A stretch of DNA of 64,000 nt from positions 1,054,001 to 1,118,000 of the forward strand of contig NC_018002.1 in assembly GCF_000265295.1 (NCBI RefSeq). The letters are read 5' to 3'. The notes under the pieces are model-generated. The model was not told where the DNA came from. It was given only the letters and a program-made list of their open reading frames with translations, and ran no database searches. The first letter of the stretch is position 1. Each line of letters opens with the position of its first letter. The position numbers and the translations under genes are program-made. Of this stretch, positions 8,511 to 16,900 are shown one piece after another. Source of the stretch: Sulfurospirillum barnesii SES-3 (GTDB lineage Bacteria; Campylobacterota; Campylobacteria; Campylobacterales; Sulfurospirillaceae).

Positions 8511-9311
8511 TCATTCACCCTGTTTTTTTAAGGTGTTGAGTGTATCTAAGATAGATTTTTTAGCAGTGGCGCTAGGCCCTGAAATACGCATAGTAAATTC
8601 AACACGGCTGTTTTTTTCACGTCCCTCATCGCTATCGTTACTGGCAATGGCTTTTGTTTCACCATACCCTGCTGAACTTAAACGATCTTTGGCGATGCCA
8701 TTGCGAATTAAGACACGAATCACCGCATTTGCACGGGCACTTGAGAGTTCTAAATTGTCTTGATATTTTGAACCACGAGGGAGAGGTGTGTTATCGGTAA
8801 AGCCTTTGACAATGACATCCACATTAGGAGGTAGCATGGTAATGATATCTGAGATACGTTTGAGAAAAAGCATAGAATCGCTGTTGGTAATCTCCGCAGA
8901 ACCTGCAGCAAAAAGCATTTTTGTGGGGAGTTTAAAGATAGAGCCGTCAATTTTTTGATCAAGTGAACCCTCTCCCATATTCATCTTTTCTATCATTTGT
9001 GCCATTCTGGCAATCTCTTCAAGTTGAGCGGTCATTCCACCCACATTGCCTTTGTCTTTATCTTTTTCTTTACCTGCATCACCTGAGCGGGAATTGAGAT
9101 TAAGTACAGGCGTTGCTTCTTCAGGTTTTGCACTGTAGTCATAGATTTTGACAAACTCTTCTTTGAGGGCTTTCATTTTCTCTGTATTGACCGATGCAAG
9201 TGCGTAAAGCGCAATAAAAAGTGCGAGCAGCAGGCTTAGAAAGTCAGCATAAGGTACTGCCCACTTCTCGCCTGCTGGGCATTCTGTTGGTTTACACTTT
9301 TTTTTACCCAC
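8511..9311 (-). CDS. motB: flagellar motor stator protein MotB
   Basis: MotB with MotA forms the proton-conducting stator. The short cytoplasmic N-terminus (MGKKKCKPTECPAGEKW) is followed by one membrane helix with the proton-carrying Asp in PYADFLSLLLALF. A flexible linker and plug region come next, and residues 130-250 form an OmpA-like peptidoglycan-binding domain (FTDNTPLP, NLELSSARANAVIRVL, GYGETKA). The Lys/Glu/Asp-rich linker at residues 78-90 is normal for the family. The start is 9 bp after the motA stop, so the two are one operon. Confidence 0.95.
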   Translation of the reverse strand: MGKKKCKPTECPAGEKWAVPYADFLSLLLALFIALYALASVNTEKMKALKEEFVKIYDYSAKPEEATPVLNLNSRSGDAGKEKDKDKGNVGGMTAQLEEIARMAQMIEKMNMGEGSLDQKIDGSIFKLPTKMLFAAGSAEITNSDSMLFLKRISDIITMLPPNVDVIVKGFTDNTPLPRGSKYQDNLELSSARANAVIRVLIRNGIAKDRLSSAGYGETKAIASNDSDEGREKNSRVEFTMRISGPSATAKKSILDTLNTLKKQGE

Positions 9312-9320
9312 ACGTTTTCC

Positions 9321-10097
9321 TTATGCTTTATCAAATTGGCTTTTTTTATCTTCAAGTGGAGAGAGGTAGTTTAGAAGCTTTCCCTCAAGCATACGTGGAT
9401 TGTCACCGTGAGAGATACCTAAAATTCCTGCTAATATGACTTTTTTCTCTTTAATTAAGTCATGAGACTTTGCTTTGAGTTTATTTCCCCACGGTCCCAT
9501 AAAAATATACGCTCCCGCAATACCTGTAACCGTAGCGGTAAATGCACCCGCAATACCTGCTGCCATCTCCGCTGGATTATCGAGTTTCTGAAGGGCCAAA
9601 ATCAGACCTAAAACGGCACCAATCAAACCAATAACAGGGCACGATTCACCCGCAAGTAGCCAGTAGTGTGACGCTCCATGATAATACTCTTCTGTCTCTT
9701 CAATGAGAATTTCTAAGGTCTCTTCAATTTCATGTGCTTCTGTACCATCCACTGCCATACTAAGTCCTTTTTTAAAGAACTCATCGTCCATCGCATTGGC
9801 ATGTGATTCAAGGGCTAAAATGCCATCACGACGAGCAATAATCGCTAAATCAATAATCTGCTTGATCCGTGCATGCATATTGACAGGTGATTTTTTGAAA
9901 ATCATTTTAAACTCTTTAAAGGCGGCTCGAACATACTCAGGGTGTGTTCCTGTCATCGCTGAAGCCATGGCGGTAGGTACAACAATAATAATGGAAGTAA
10001 TGTGTAGAACGTGTAGGGGATTTCCTCCCTCCATAATATCGCCAATGGCAATGGAGGTAATTGAGATGACCATGCCTAAGATGACAGTTAAGTCCAT
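9321..10097 (-). CDS. motA: flagellar motor stator protein MotA
   Basis: MotA contributes four membrane helices to the stator and transmits torque to the rotor. Helices are visible at residues 3-22, 30-48, about 150-170 and 180-205, the last pair carrying PVIGLIGAVLGLI and the conserved prolines. The cytoplasmic loop between helices 2 and 3 holds the charged residues (for example RIKQIIDLAIIARRDG) that contact FliG. I place the start at the ATG at 10097, 9 bp after GGAG, giving MDLTVILGMV as in other Campylobacterota; the frame is open 12 codons further upstream. A sigma-28 promoter lies 40 bp upstream. Confidence 0.95.
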   Translation of the reverse strand: MDLTVILGMVISITSIAIGDIMEGGNPLHVLHITSIIIVVPTAMASAMTGTHPEYVRAAFKEFKMIFKKSPVNMHARIKQIIDLAIIARRDGILALESHANAMDDEFFKKGLSMAVDGTEAHEIEETLEILIEETEEYYHGASHYWLLAGESCPVIGLIGAVLGLILALQKLDNPAEMAAGIAGAFTATVTGIAGAYIFMGPWGNKLKAKSHDLIKEKKVILAGILGISHGDNPRMLEGKLLNYLSPLEDKKSQFDKA

Positions 10098-10136
10098 AAA
10101 GGTAGCTCCAAAATAATATTTAAACAATTTCAAGCA

Positions 10137-10163
10137 TTATCGGTTAATACACGAAAAACTTTA
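10137..10163 (-). promoter_or_regulatory. sigma-28 (FliA) promoter of motAB
   Basis: On the minus strand the sequence reads TAAAGTTT, 11 bp, ACCGATAA. This matches the FliA consensus TAAAGTTT-N11-GCCGATAA at 15 of 16 positions with exact spacing. The first four bases of the -35 box are part of TTTACATGTAAAG palindrome copy 6. Confidence 0.85.
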
Positions 10164-10171
10164 CATGTAAA
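10160..10171. repeat. TTTACATGTAAA palindrome, copy 6
   Basis: In the motA/tetR divergent intergenic region. It carries full C and G flanks and overlaps the -35 box of the motA sigma-28 promoter. Confidence 0.95.
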
Positions 10172-10231
10172 GCAATCATATAACAAAATTCCTTAGTAAA
10201 AATAGTTTTTTCAAAAAAGCATCAAAATACA

Positions 10232-10251
10232 TTGTTGTATAATGACAACAA
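10232..10251. promoter_or_regulatory. inverted repeat over the -10 box of the TetR gene
   Basis: TTGTTGT, 6-bp spacer, ACAACAA is a perfect dyad. A TATAAT box (10238-10243) lies inside it, 31 bp before the TetR start. It is a candidate autoregulatory operator. It differs from the operator in front of the efflux genes. Confidence 0.6.
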
Positions 10252-10273
10252 ATCAAATGAGGAGGCTTGCTTT

Positions 10274-10930
10274 ATGGAAAAACAGACCTGCATCATGACA
10301 CATTTGTGCAAACGACGCAGTGATAAGGCAGCATCACGGTGTACCAAAATTGTGGATGTTGCACACAGACTTTTTTTAGACAAAGGGTATGAAAATGTCA
10401 GTATGCAAGATATTGTAAAAGTCTCAGGTGGCTCTTTGGCGACATTGTATAAGCATTTTGGGAATAAATCGCAATTGTTGATTTATGTGTTAGAACAAAA
10501 ATCAGAAGAGCTGTTTGGTGAGTGGGGTCGTCAAAGCTCTCATTATGAGGGGCGTTTAGAAGCTTTTTTACAGATGATTGCTACATCGTATTTGGATTTG
10601 TTAATCAAGGAAGATGCCATTTTATTTAATCGTTTGGTTGCCTCTTTAGGGTATTTAGAAGAGACAAAATCACTCAATCAAACTATTTTAGAGGTTATGA
10701 TGCGTCCTGTGTATATGGTAGCTGAGTACTTGGAAAAAGAAAAAGAGCGAGGAAGGGTAGAGGTTGAAGATACCATGTTGTGCGCACATCAATTTTTAAG
10801 TTCTTTGGAAGAGCCATTTATGTTTCCACGCATTTTAGGTGTTTCAACAGATATTTCAGAACAGAGGTGCAAGCAAGCAATTCATCAAATTGTTAAGATT
10901 TTTTGTTCGGGTCTTAGACCTGCACATTGA
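10274..10930 (+). CDS. cmeR: TetR-family regulator, CmeR-like
   Basis: A 218-residue regulator. Its N-terminal TetR DNA-binding domain reads IVDVAHRLFLDKGYENVSMQDIVKVSGGSLATLYKHFGNKSQLL, and the C-terminal ligand domain is poorly conserved, as usual. The start at 10274 has a strong GAGGAGG upstream; an earlier in-frame start exists but would place the promoter dyad inside the gene. It sits directly upstream of the RND efflux genes in the same direction, as cmeR does in Campylobacter. The efflux promoter carries a CmeR-type operator, so repression of the pump is the likely role. Confidence 0.85.
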   Translation: MEKQTCIMTHLCKRRSDKAASRCTKIVDVAHRLFLDKGYENVSMQDIVKVSGGSLATLYKHFGNKSQLLIYVLEQKSEELFGEWGRQSSHYEGRLEAFLQMIATSYLDLLIKEDAILFNRLVASLGYLEETKSLNQTILEVMMRPVYMVAEYLEKEKERGRVEVEDTMLCAHQFLSSLEEPFMFPRILGVSTDISEQRCKQAIHQIVKIFCSGLRPAH

Positions 10931-10961
10931 AGCGTATCATAGCAGTATGAAAGATATAATC

Positions 10962-10990
10962 TTGACTTGTTAATATTTTGTGACTATAAT
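10962..10990 (+). promoter_or_regulatory. sigma-70 promoter of the efflux operon
   Basis: TTGACT and TATAAT are separated by exactly 17 bp, a near-consensus housekeeping promoter. The -10 box ends 45 bp before the first efflux gene and 10 bp before the operator. Confidence 0.85.
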
Positions 10991-11000
10991 TTCGCCGAAA

Positions 11001-11016
11001 TGTAATATGTATTACA
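11001..11016. promoter_or_regulatory. CmeR-type operator upstream of the efflux genes
   Basis: TGTAATA-TG-TATTACA is a perfect 7+7 dyad just downstream of the predicted transcription start. The known CmeR operator in the Campylobacter jejuni cmeABC promoter has the same half-sites with a two-base centre, so this is a strong site for the adjacent TetR protein. Confidence 0.8.
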
Positions 11017-11035
11017 CAATTAAATGGAGTTTAAC

Positions 11036-12193
11036 ATGCTAGAAAGAAAAACGTATTTACGTTACATAAGTTATATGGTTGTTATGAGTTTAGGTGCGTT
11101 GAGTTTTAGTGGGTGCACACAAGAGTCAAAAAGTGCCCAAGCTTCTCATGCAATGCCCCCCTTAAGTGTTATGAGCTATAAAGTTGCTACTTCGGATATT
11201 CCTGTTGCTTTAGAGTACCCTGCGAAAGTTAAAAGCATTCAGCATGTCAATGTGGTTGCCCGTGTGAATGGTATTTTAGAGCAGAAATATTTTATGGAAG
11301 GAAGTTTTGTTAAAGCAGGCGATATGCTCTACCAAATCGACTTTGAGCGCTATGAAGCCCTTATGCAAGAAGCCGCTGCTGATGTGGGGGTGAAAGAAGC
11401 GACCTTAAAAGAAGCTACCCGTAATTGGGAGAGGGTTAAAGTGTTATTTGAACAAGACGCTGTTTCGCAAAAAGAGCGTGATAATGCCCTCTCAGCGTTT
11501 GAGTCGGCTAGTGCTTCCTTAAAAGCATCCCAAGCGACCCTGAAAAAAGCGACCATTGATTTTAATTATACAAAGGTAAAAGCACCTATTTCAGGACTTA
11601 CTAGCCTTAATACTCAAGACATTGGCAGTTATGTGGGTTCTAGCAGTGATACGATGACATTAACGACAATTACGCAAATGGACCCTATGTATGTTGAGTT
11701 TTCACTCTCTGATATTGAGATGTTAAAAAAACGCTATGTGTTACCAACGGCGAATTGGAACAGTATTGAAAAGGCAAAATTGCCTGTGACTCTTAGCACA
11801 CCTGATGGTTCAACGTATGAGCATCAAGGGACGTTAGACTTTTTAGATAACCGTGTGGATGAGCAAACCTCCACCATAAAAGCCAGAGCAACGTTTGCTA
11901 ATCCAAAGCATCTGCTCATTCCTGGTCTTTTTGTGCGTGTTAATGTGGGCGGATTGGTCTATAAAGATGCCATTAGTGTGCCTCAAGAAGCGGTTTTACA
12001 AGACGCCACAGGTTCATTCGTCTATCTTGCCAAAGAGGGTAAAGCGCATAAAGTACCTGTTAAAATAGGAACGGTGCATAATGCGAGGTATGTTATTGAA
12101 GATGGTTTACATGTAAACGATGTCGTGATTACCAATTACCTTACAAAAATTCGTCCAGGCTCTGCCATTACGCTTGCAGAAGCAAAGGAATAA
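11036..12193 (+). CDS. cmeA: RND efflux periplasmic adaptor (CmeA/AcrA-like)
   Basis: A membrane fusion protein linking the inner-membrane pump to the outer-membrane channel. The N-terminus is a lipoprotein signal with the lipobox LSFSGC. It is followed by the lipoyl half-motifs (VVARVNGILEQKYFMEGSFVKAGDMLYQID), a coiled-coil hairpin at about residues 100-170, the second lipoyl half (TKVKAPISGL) and the beta-barrel and membrane-proximal domains. The ATG at 11036 is 6 bp after TGGAG. It is the first gene of a tight three-gene operon. Confidence 0.93.
   Translation: MLERKTYLRYISYMVVMSLGALSFSGCTQESKSAQASHAMPPLSVMSYKVATSDIPVALEYPAKVKSIQHVNVVARVNGILEQKYFMEGSFVKAGDMLYQIDFERYEALMQEAAADVGVKEATLKEATRNWERVKVLFEQDAVSQKERDNALSAFESASASLKASQATLKKATIDFNYTKVKAPISGLTSLNTQDIGSYVGSSSDTMTLTTITQMDPMYVEFSLSDIEMLKKRYVLPTANWNSIEKAKLPVTLSTPDGSTYEHQGTLDFLDNRVDEQTSTIKARATFANPKHLLIPGLFVRVNVGGLVYKDAISVPQEAVLQDATGSFVYLAKEGKAHKVPVKIGTVHNARYVIEDGLHVNDVVITNYLTKIRPGSAITLAEAKE
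12106..12117. repeat. TTTACATGTAAA palindrome, copy 7
   Basis: Near the 3' end of cmeA, read as GLHVNDV. Its flanks are G and C, so the palindrome extends to 14 bp with a different outer pair. Confidence 0.95.
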
Positions 12194-12196
12194 ACG

Positions 12197-15100
12197 ATGT
12201 TTTCAAAATTCTTTATCAACAGACCCATTTTTGCAACTGTACTCTCTATTGTTGTGATTATTGCGGGGCTGATGAGTATTCATGCCCTTCCGATTGAAGA
12301 GTATCCAGAAGTGACTCCACCGCAAGTCAGCGTTGATGCAAGCTATGTGGGTGCGAGTGCGGAGACCATTTCAAAAACTGTAGCAGCGCCGTTGGAGCAA
12401 CAAATTAACGGTGTTGAAGATATGATTTATATGTCTTCTACGGCTTCTTCAACAGGTTCTTTAACCATTAATATTTATTTTAAAATTGGTACCGATCCTG
12501 ATCAAGCGACGATTAACGTCAACAACCGTGTTCAAGCCGCACTCAATAAATTACCCAGTGAGGTACAAGCACAAGGGGTAACGGTTACTAAACAGTCTTC
12601 TACCATCTTAAAAGTAATTTCCATTATTTCGCCCAATAACAGCTACGATGAAATTTACATGGCAAACTATGCTTTGATTAATGTTATTGATGAGTTAAAA
12701 CGGATTCAAGGTGTGGGGGATGCAGGTCTTTTTGGCAATAAAAACTATTCTATGCGTGTGTGGATGAAACCTGATCAATTATCAAAATACGGTTTTACAC
12801 CCACAGATGTGATTAATGCTATCTCTGAGCAAAACGCACAGTTTGCCACTGGACGCTTCAATCAATCTCCCTCTAAAACGTCACAAGCCTACACCTTTAC
12901 TGTGACCACCCAAGGGCGGTTTGATAAGGTGGAAGAGTTTGAAAATATTATTTTAAAATCCAACAGTGATGGTTCAACCCTTCGTTTAAAAGATGTTGCA
13001 AGGGTCGAATTGGGCGCAGAATCATACGATGTTACTTCTACGCTTAATGGGCAAACCATGGTGCCTATTGGTATCTATTTGCAATCTGGTGCTAACGCAC
13101 TTGATACCGCTCAAAGAGTCGATGAAGCTATGGAAAAACTCTCTAAATCATTTCCTGAAAATATGGAGTATCGTATACCGTACGATACGACAAAGTTCAT
13201 TCAAATTTCGGTTCATGAGGTTATTAAAACCTTTATTGAAGCACTGTTGCTCGTTATAGCTATTGTGTATCTTTTCTTGCAAAATATGCGTGCAACGATT
13301 ATCCCTGTTCTTGCCATTCCCGTTTCTATTATTGGTACGTTTGCAGGAATGTACGCTTTTGGCTTTTCCATTAACCTTTTGACCCTCTTTGGTTTGGTGC
13401 TTGCCATTGGTATTGTTGTGGATGATGCGATTATTGTTATTGAAAATGTGGAGCGTATTTTACATTCTCAAAAAGATATTTCCGTTAAAGATGCGACCAT
13501 CCAAGCGATGCAAGAAGTGACAGGTCCTGTGGTTGCAATTGTGTTGGTGTTGTGCGCCGTGTTTATTCCTGTTTCGTTTATGGGTGGTTTTACGGGACAA
13601 ATGTACCAACAATTTGCCATTACGATTGTTATTTCCGTGATTATTTCAGGAATGGTGGCATTGACATTGACACCTGCATTGTGTGCTATTTTCTTAACCA
13701 AAAAAGAGCTAAAACCTTTTTGGTTTGTACGAAAATTTAATGAATTTTTTGATGCTTCAACCAACTGGTTCACAAGTGGTGTAAGTTTAGTGGTACGCCA
13801 TAGTATCATCAGTCTTATTGTCTTTGCTGCATTGATGGGAATGACGTATGGTCTTTTCCAAAAAGTACCCTCAAGCCTTGTTCCTATGGAAGATAAAGGG
13901 TATTTAATTGCCATTACAGCACTGCCTCCTGCCGCCTCTTTGTACCGTACCCAAGGGGTGAGTGCGCAAGTCAATGAAATTACAAAAAAGATGCCAGACA
14001 TTGAGTATAACCTTGCTATTTCAGGGTTTGATCTTTTAAGTGGTGCCGCAAAAACCAATACCGCTACTACCTTTTTACCGCTACAAGATTGGAGTGAGCG
14101 ACAAGCGCCTAATCAGCATTCACAAGCGATTAGTGGAGCCTTAAATGGGGCACTCTTTGGTGTGGCAGACGCAACGATTTTTGCACTCAATCCTCCTCCT
14201 ATTATGGGTCTTAGTATCTCAGGTGGTTTTGAGATGTATTTACAAGATAGAACAGGAGGTTCACTGGAAGTACTCGGTGAATTGGCCGATGCCATTGTCG
14301 CCAAAGCCAATCAGCGACCTGAGCTTATGATGGTAAGAAACTCTTTAAATATGAAAATTCCTCAGTACAAAGTAAGTTTGGACAGAGAAAAAGCCAAAGC
14401 CCTAGGTGTTTCGATTAATGATGCGTTTAAAACCATGCAAGCAACCTTTGGAGCTTACTATGTCAATGACTTTAACCTTTTTGGACGTACCTATCAAGTG
14501 AATGTCCAATCTGAAGCTGATTTTAGGGAGAAACCAGAAGATTTAAAAAATGTTTTTGTGAAATCAGCCAATGGCAGCCTCATACCTCTTAGTGCCTTAG
14601 TACAGTATGAACGCACGGTTGGTGCGGATCTTATTGAACGCTTTAACGTCTTTGCCGCTGCTAAAATTGAAGGGGAGCCAAAACCAGGGTATAGCTCTGG
14701 GGATGCACTAAGAGCTATTGAAGAAGTGGTCAAAGAAGTTGCACCTGAGGGATATGGTGTTGCATGGGCAGGAACATCTTTCCAAGAAAAAGAGATGAGT
14801 GGCAGTGGTTCACAAGCGTTTATCTTTGGTATTATCTTTATTTTCTTAATCCTCGCAGCACAGTATGAAAGATGGTTGATGCCACTTGCTGTTGTTACAT
14901 CTGTACCCTTTGCGGTTTTTGGTGCGATTATGGCGGTGTATTTACGAGGACTCAGCAATGATATCTACTTCCAAATTGGTCTGTTGGTCTTAATTGGTCT
15001 CTCAGCTAAAAATGCCATTTTAATTGTTGAGTTTGCGATGCAAGCCCAAGAGAGAGGCAAGTCTATTTTTGATGCAACGCTTGAAGCAGCACGCCTTCGC

Positions 15101-15325
15101 TTCCGCCCGATTGTTATGACATCGCTTGCATTTACCATTGGTGTTTTACCACTCGCCCTTAGCTCAGGTGCAGGTGCTGGAAGTCGTCATGCGATTGGTA
15201 CGGGTGTTATTGGAGGGATGATTGCCGCAACGACCATTGCGATTTTCTTTATTCCTCTTTTTTACAATTTATTAGCCAAACTCAATGCAAAATTTACGAC
15301 AAAAGGAGAGCCTCATGATGCGTAA
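12197..15325 (+). CDS. cmeB: RND efflux inner-membrane pump (CmeB/AcrB-like)
   Basis: A 1042-residue proton-driven multidrug pump of the HAE1 family. The N-terminus FINRPIFATVLSIVVIIAGLMSIHALPIEEYPEVTPP is diagnostic. Helix 4 carries the proton-relay Asp pair in GIVVDDAIIVIENVER near residue 405, and helix 10 has the conserved Lys in LSAKNAILIVEFA near 935. Two large periplasmic loops (about 40-330 and 560-860) form the porter and docking domains. It starts 3 bp after cmeA and its end overlaps cmeC. Confidence 0.95.
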   Translation: MFSKFFINRPIFATVLSIVVIIAGLMSIHALPIEEYPEVTPPQVSVDASYVGASAETISKTVAAPLEQQINGVEDMIYMSSTASSTGSLTINIYFKIGTDPDQATINVNNRVQAALNKLPSEVQAQGVTVTKQSSTILKVISIISPNNSYDEIYMANYALINVIDELKRIQGVGDAGLFGNKNYSMRVWMKPDQLSKYGFTPTDVINAISEQNAQFATGRFNQSPSKTSQAYTFTVTTQGRFDKVEEFENIILKSNSDGSTLRLKDVARVELGAESYDVTSTLNGQTMVPIGIYLQSGANALDTAQRVDEAMEKLSKSFPENMEYRIPYDTTKFIQISVHEVIKTFIEALLLVIAIVYLFLQNMRATIIPVLAIPVSIIGTFAGMYAFGFSINLLTLFGLVLAIGIVVDDAIIVIENVERILHSQKDISVKDATIQAMQEVTGPVVAIVLVLCAVFIPVSFMGGFTGQMYQQFAITIVISVIISGMVALTLTPALCAIFLTKKELKPFWFVRKFNEFFDASTNWFTSGVSLVVRHSIISLIVFAALMGMTYGLFQKVPSSLVPMEDKGYLIAITALPPAASLYRTQGVSAQVNEITKKMPDIEYNLAISGFDLLSGAAKTNTATTFLPLQDWSERQAPNQHSQAISGALNGALFGVADATIFALNPPPIMGLSISGGFEMYLQDRTGGSLEVLGELADAIVAKANQRPELMMVRNSLNMKIPQYKVSLDREKAKALGVSINDAFKTMQATFGAYYVNDFNLFGRTYQVNVQSEADFREKPEDLKNVFVKSANGSLIPLSALVQYERTVGADLIERFNVFAAAKIEGEPKPGYSSGDALRAIEEVVKEVAPEGYGVAWAGTSFQEKEMSGSGSQAFIFGIIFIFLILAAQYERWLMPLAVVTSVPFAVFGAIMAVYLRGLSNDIYFQIGLLVLIGLSAKNAILIVEFAMQAQERGKSIFDATLEAARLRFRPIVMTSLAFTIGVLPLALSSGAGAGSRHAIGTGVIGGMIAATTIAIFFIPLFYNLLAKLNAKFTTKGEPHDA

Positions 15326-16739
15326 TTTTTATGCCCTCTCATTATCCGTTTTAGTGTTTGGGGGATGTTCACTCTCTCCTGAGCTTAGCCTTCCTACAAC
15401 ACCGTTTCCTGAGAGCTATCGTGCCGATATGAAAAGTGAAACCACTGCGCTTAATACGGCATGGTGGAGTCATTATGGTGATGAGAAACTCAATGGTTTA
15501 ATCCAAGAGGCATTTGCCAATAACTATGACCTCCAATCTGCCATGGTCAATATCTCGCTAGCACGTGCAACGCTTTCAAGCAGTACTTCCAACCGCTATC
15601 CTAGCCTTGATGTGGAGGGAAGTGGCAGGAAGTATCGAAGCAGTGCGGATACCTTTAGTTCCAATGAGCATAACACGTATAACAGCTTTGGAATAAGTGC
15701 GGTGCTCAGTTATGAGCTTGACTTATGGGGTAAATACAAAGAAGCAGAAACCTCTTCAAGAGCTTCACTCATTGCAAGTTATGCTGCCAAAGAGACCGTT
15801 AAAATCTCGCTAGCAGCCAGTGTGGCAGAGAGTTACTTTACACTCATTAGTCTGTATGAACAGCTAGACAGCGTGAAAGAGACCATTCAATCACGTGAAG
15901 AGGGTTTAAAGCGTTATGCTGTTCAGTACCAAGCAGGCTCTATTACTAAAGCGACCCTTTTGCAAGAAGAAGCCGAGCTTAGAAGTGCGCAAATTAGCAA
16001 AGATAGCCTAGAACAGTCCATTGTGACACAACAAAGCGCACTAGCTGTGCTCGTGGGTAAATCGCCTAAAGAGATTGCTGAGTTTGCTAAAACAAGTCTG
16101 CCTAGAGTGCTTCCAAATGACATTACTGTGCCATCAAATTTACCCTCAGAACTTTTACAAAATCGTCCTGATATAAAACAAGCTGAGGAAAATCTTAAAG
16201 CCGCTAATGCCAATATTGGTGTGGCACGTTCTGCTTATTTTCCAAGTATTAGTCTCTCAGGTGTTTTAGGCTATGAGAGCACGCAACTCTCTAATTTGGT
16301 CAGTTCTCGTTCCGCCATGCATAACTTTGGTGGAAGCGTGGCGTCTCCTTTGTTTAACATGGGAAGAACGAGCTCCAGTGTTGAGAGTGCTAAAGCCAAT
16401 AAAGAGTTAGCAGAAATTAGCTATGCGCAAACGGTGCAAAAAGCGTTTCAAGAGAGTTATGATGCACTCAATTCTCGTCATATTTTAAGCACTAAACTTG
16501 AACACCAAAAAGCTTACCTTGATAGCATGGCACAAGTCTTTGTGCTTACCAAACGACAGTATGAGGCAGGGTATGGGGATTATTTAGCGCTTTTAGATGC
16601 TAAACGCAACTATTTATCTGCTCAATTAGCCTTGATTCAAGTGAAACAAGCTCTGCTTAGCTCAAGTGTTTCTTTATACAAAGCCCTCGGTGGTGGCTTT
16701 GATACAGAGCGTTTTAGCAAAGAAACATCCGCTCTTTAA
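15315..16739 (+). CDS. cmeC: RND efflux outer-membrane channel (CmeC/OprM-like)
   Basis: A TolC-fold outer-membrane lipoprotein of about 474 residues. The signal sequence ends in the lipobox VFGGC at about residue 17. Two OEP repeats follow, each with long helices (for example LARATLSSSTSNRYPSLDVEG and AEENLKAANANIGVARSAYFPSISLSG). The start ATGATG at 15315 lies 5 bp after GGAGAG and overlaps the end of cmeB by 11 bp; the frame is open earlier but inside cmeB. It completes the tripartite pump. Confidence 0.93.
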   Translation: MMRNFYALSLSVLVFGGCSLSPELSLPTTPFPESYRADMKSETTALNTAWWSHYGDEKLNGLIQEAFANNYDLQSAMVNISLARATLSSSTSNRYPSLDVEGSGRKYRSSADTFSSNEHNTYNSFGISAVLSYELDLWGKYKEAETSSRASLIASYAAKETVKISLAASVAESYFTLISLYEQLDSVKETIQSREEGLKRYAVQYQAGSITKATLLQEEAELRSAQISKDSLEQSIVTQQSALAVLVGKSPKEIAEFAKTSLPRVLPNDITVPSNLPSELLQNRPDIKQAEENLKAANANIGVARSAYFPSISLSGVLGYESTQLSNLVSSRSAMHNFGGSVASPLFNMGRTSSSVESAKANKELAEISYAQTVQKAFQESYDALNSRHILSTKLEHQKAYLDSMAQVFVLTKRQYEAGYGDYLALLDAKRNYLSAQLALIQVKQALLSSSVSLYKALGGGFDTERFSKETSAL

Positions 16740-16742
16740 CCG

Positions 16743-16752
16743 TTACATGTAA
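16743..16752. repeat. TTACATGTAA palindrome, copy 8
   Basis: Begins 3 bp after the cmeC stop codon, in the gap before the AraC gene. Confidence 0.95.
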
Positions 16753-16810
16753 AGCTTCTTGCACGAAGGTGTCAGAGGCTTTACTCCCTCATGTTTTATC
16801 ATAACAGTGT

Positions 16811-16844
16811 AGAATTAGGCAACCATTTTGGAGAATATATCTAG
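16811..16844 (+). promoter_or_regulatory. candidate AraC-type binding element upstream of the AraC gene
   Basis: AGAATTAGGCAA, 18 bp, CTAG. The same 12-mer and CTAG at the same spacing lie upstream of the alcohol dehydrogenase (19072-19105, minus strand), with 25 of 34 positions identical. A second AGAAT starts 21 bp after the first, the two-turn spacing typical of AraC half-sites. The element ends 20 bp before a TATAAT box. Confidence 0.65.
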
Positions 16845-16864
16845 CGTTAATGCGCATTTATCTC

Positions 16865-16870
16865 TATAAT
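16865..16870 (+). promoter_or_regulatory. -10 box of the AraC gene
   Basis: Consensus TATAAT 30 bp before the start codon. The expected -35 position falls at the end of the shared 34-bp element, so an activator bound there could contact RNA polymerase. Confidence 0.55.
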
Positions 16871-16900
16871 AAAAGCTTACTTGTAAAAAGGAGTAATACG

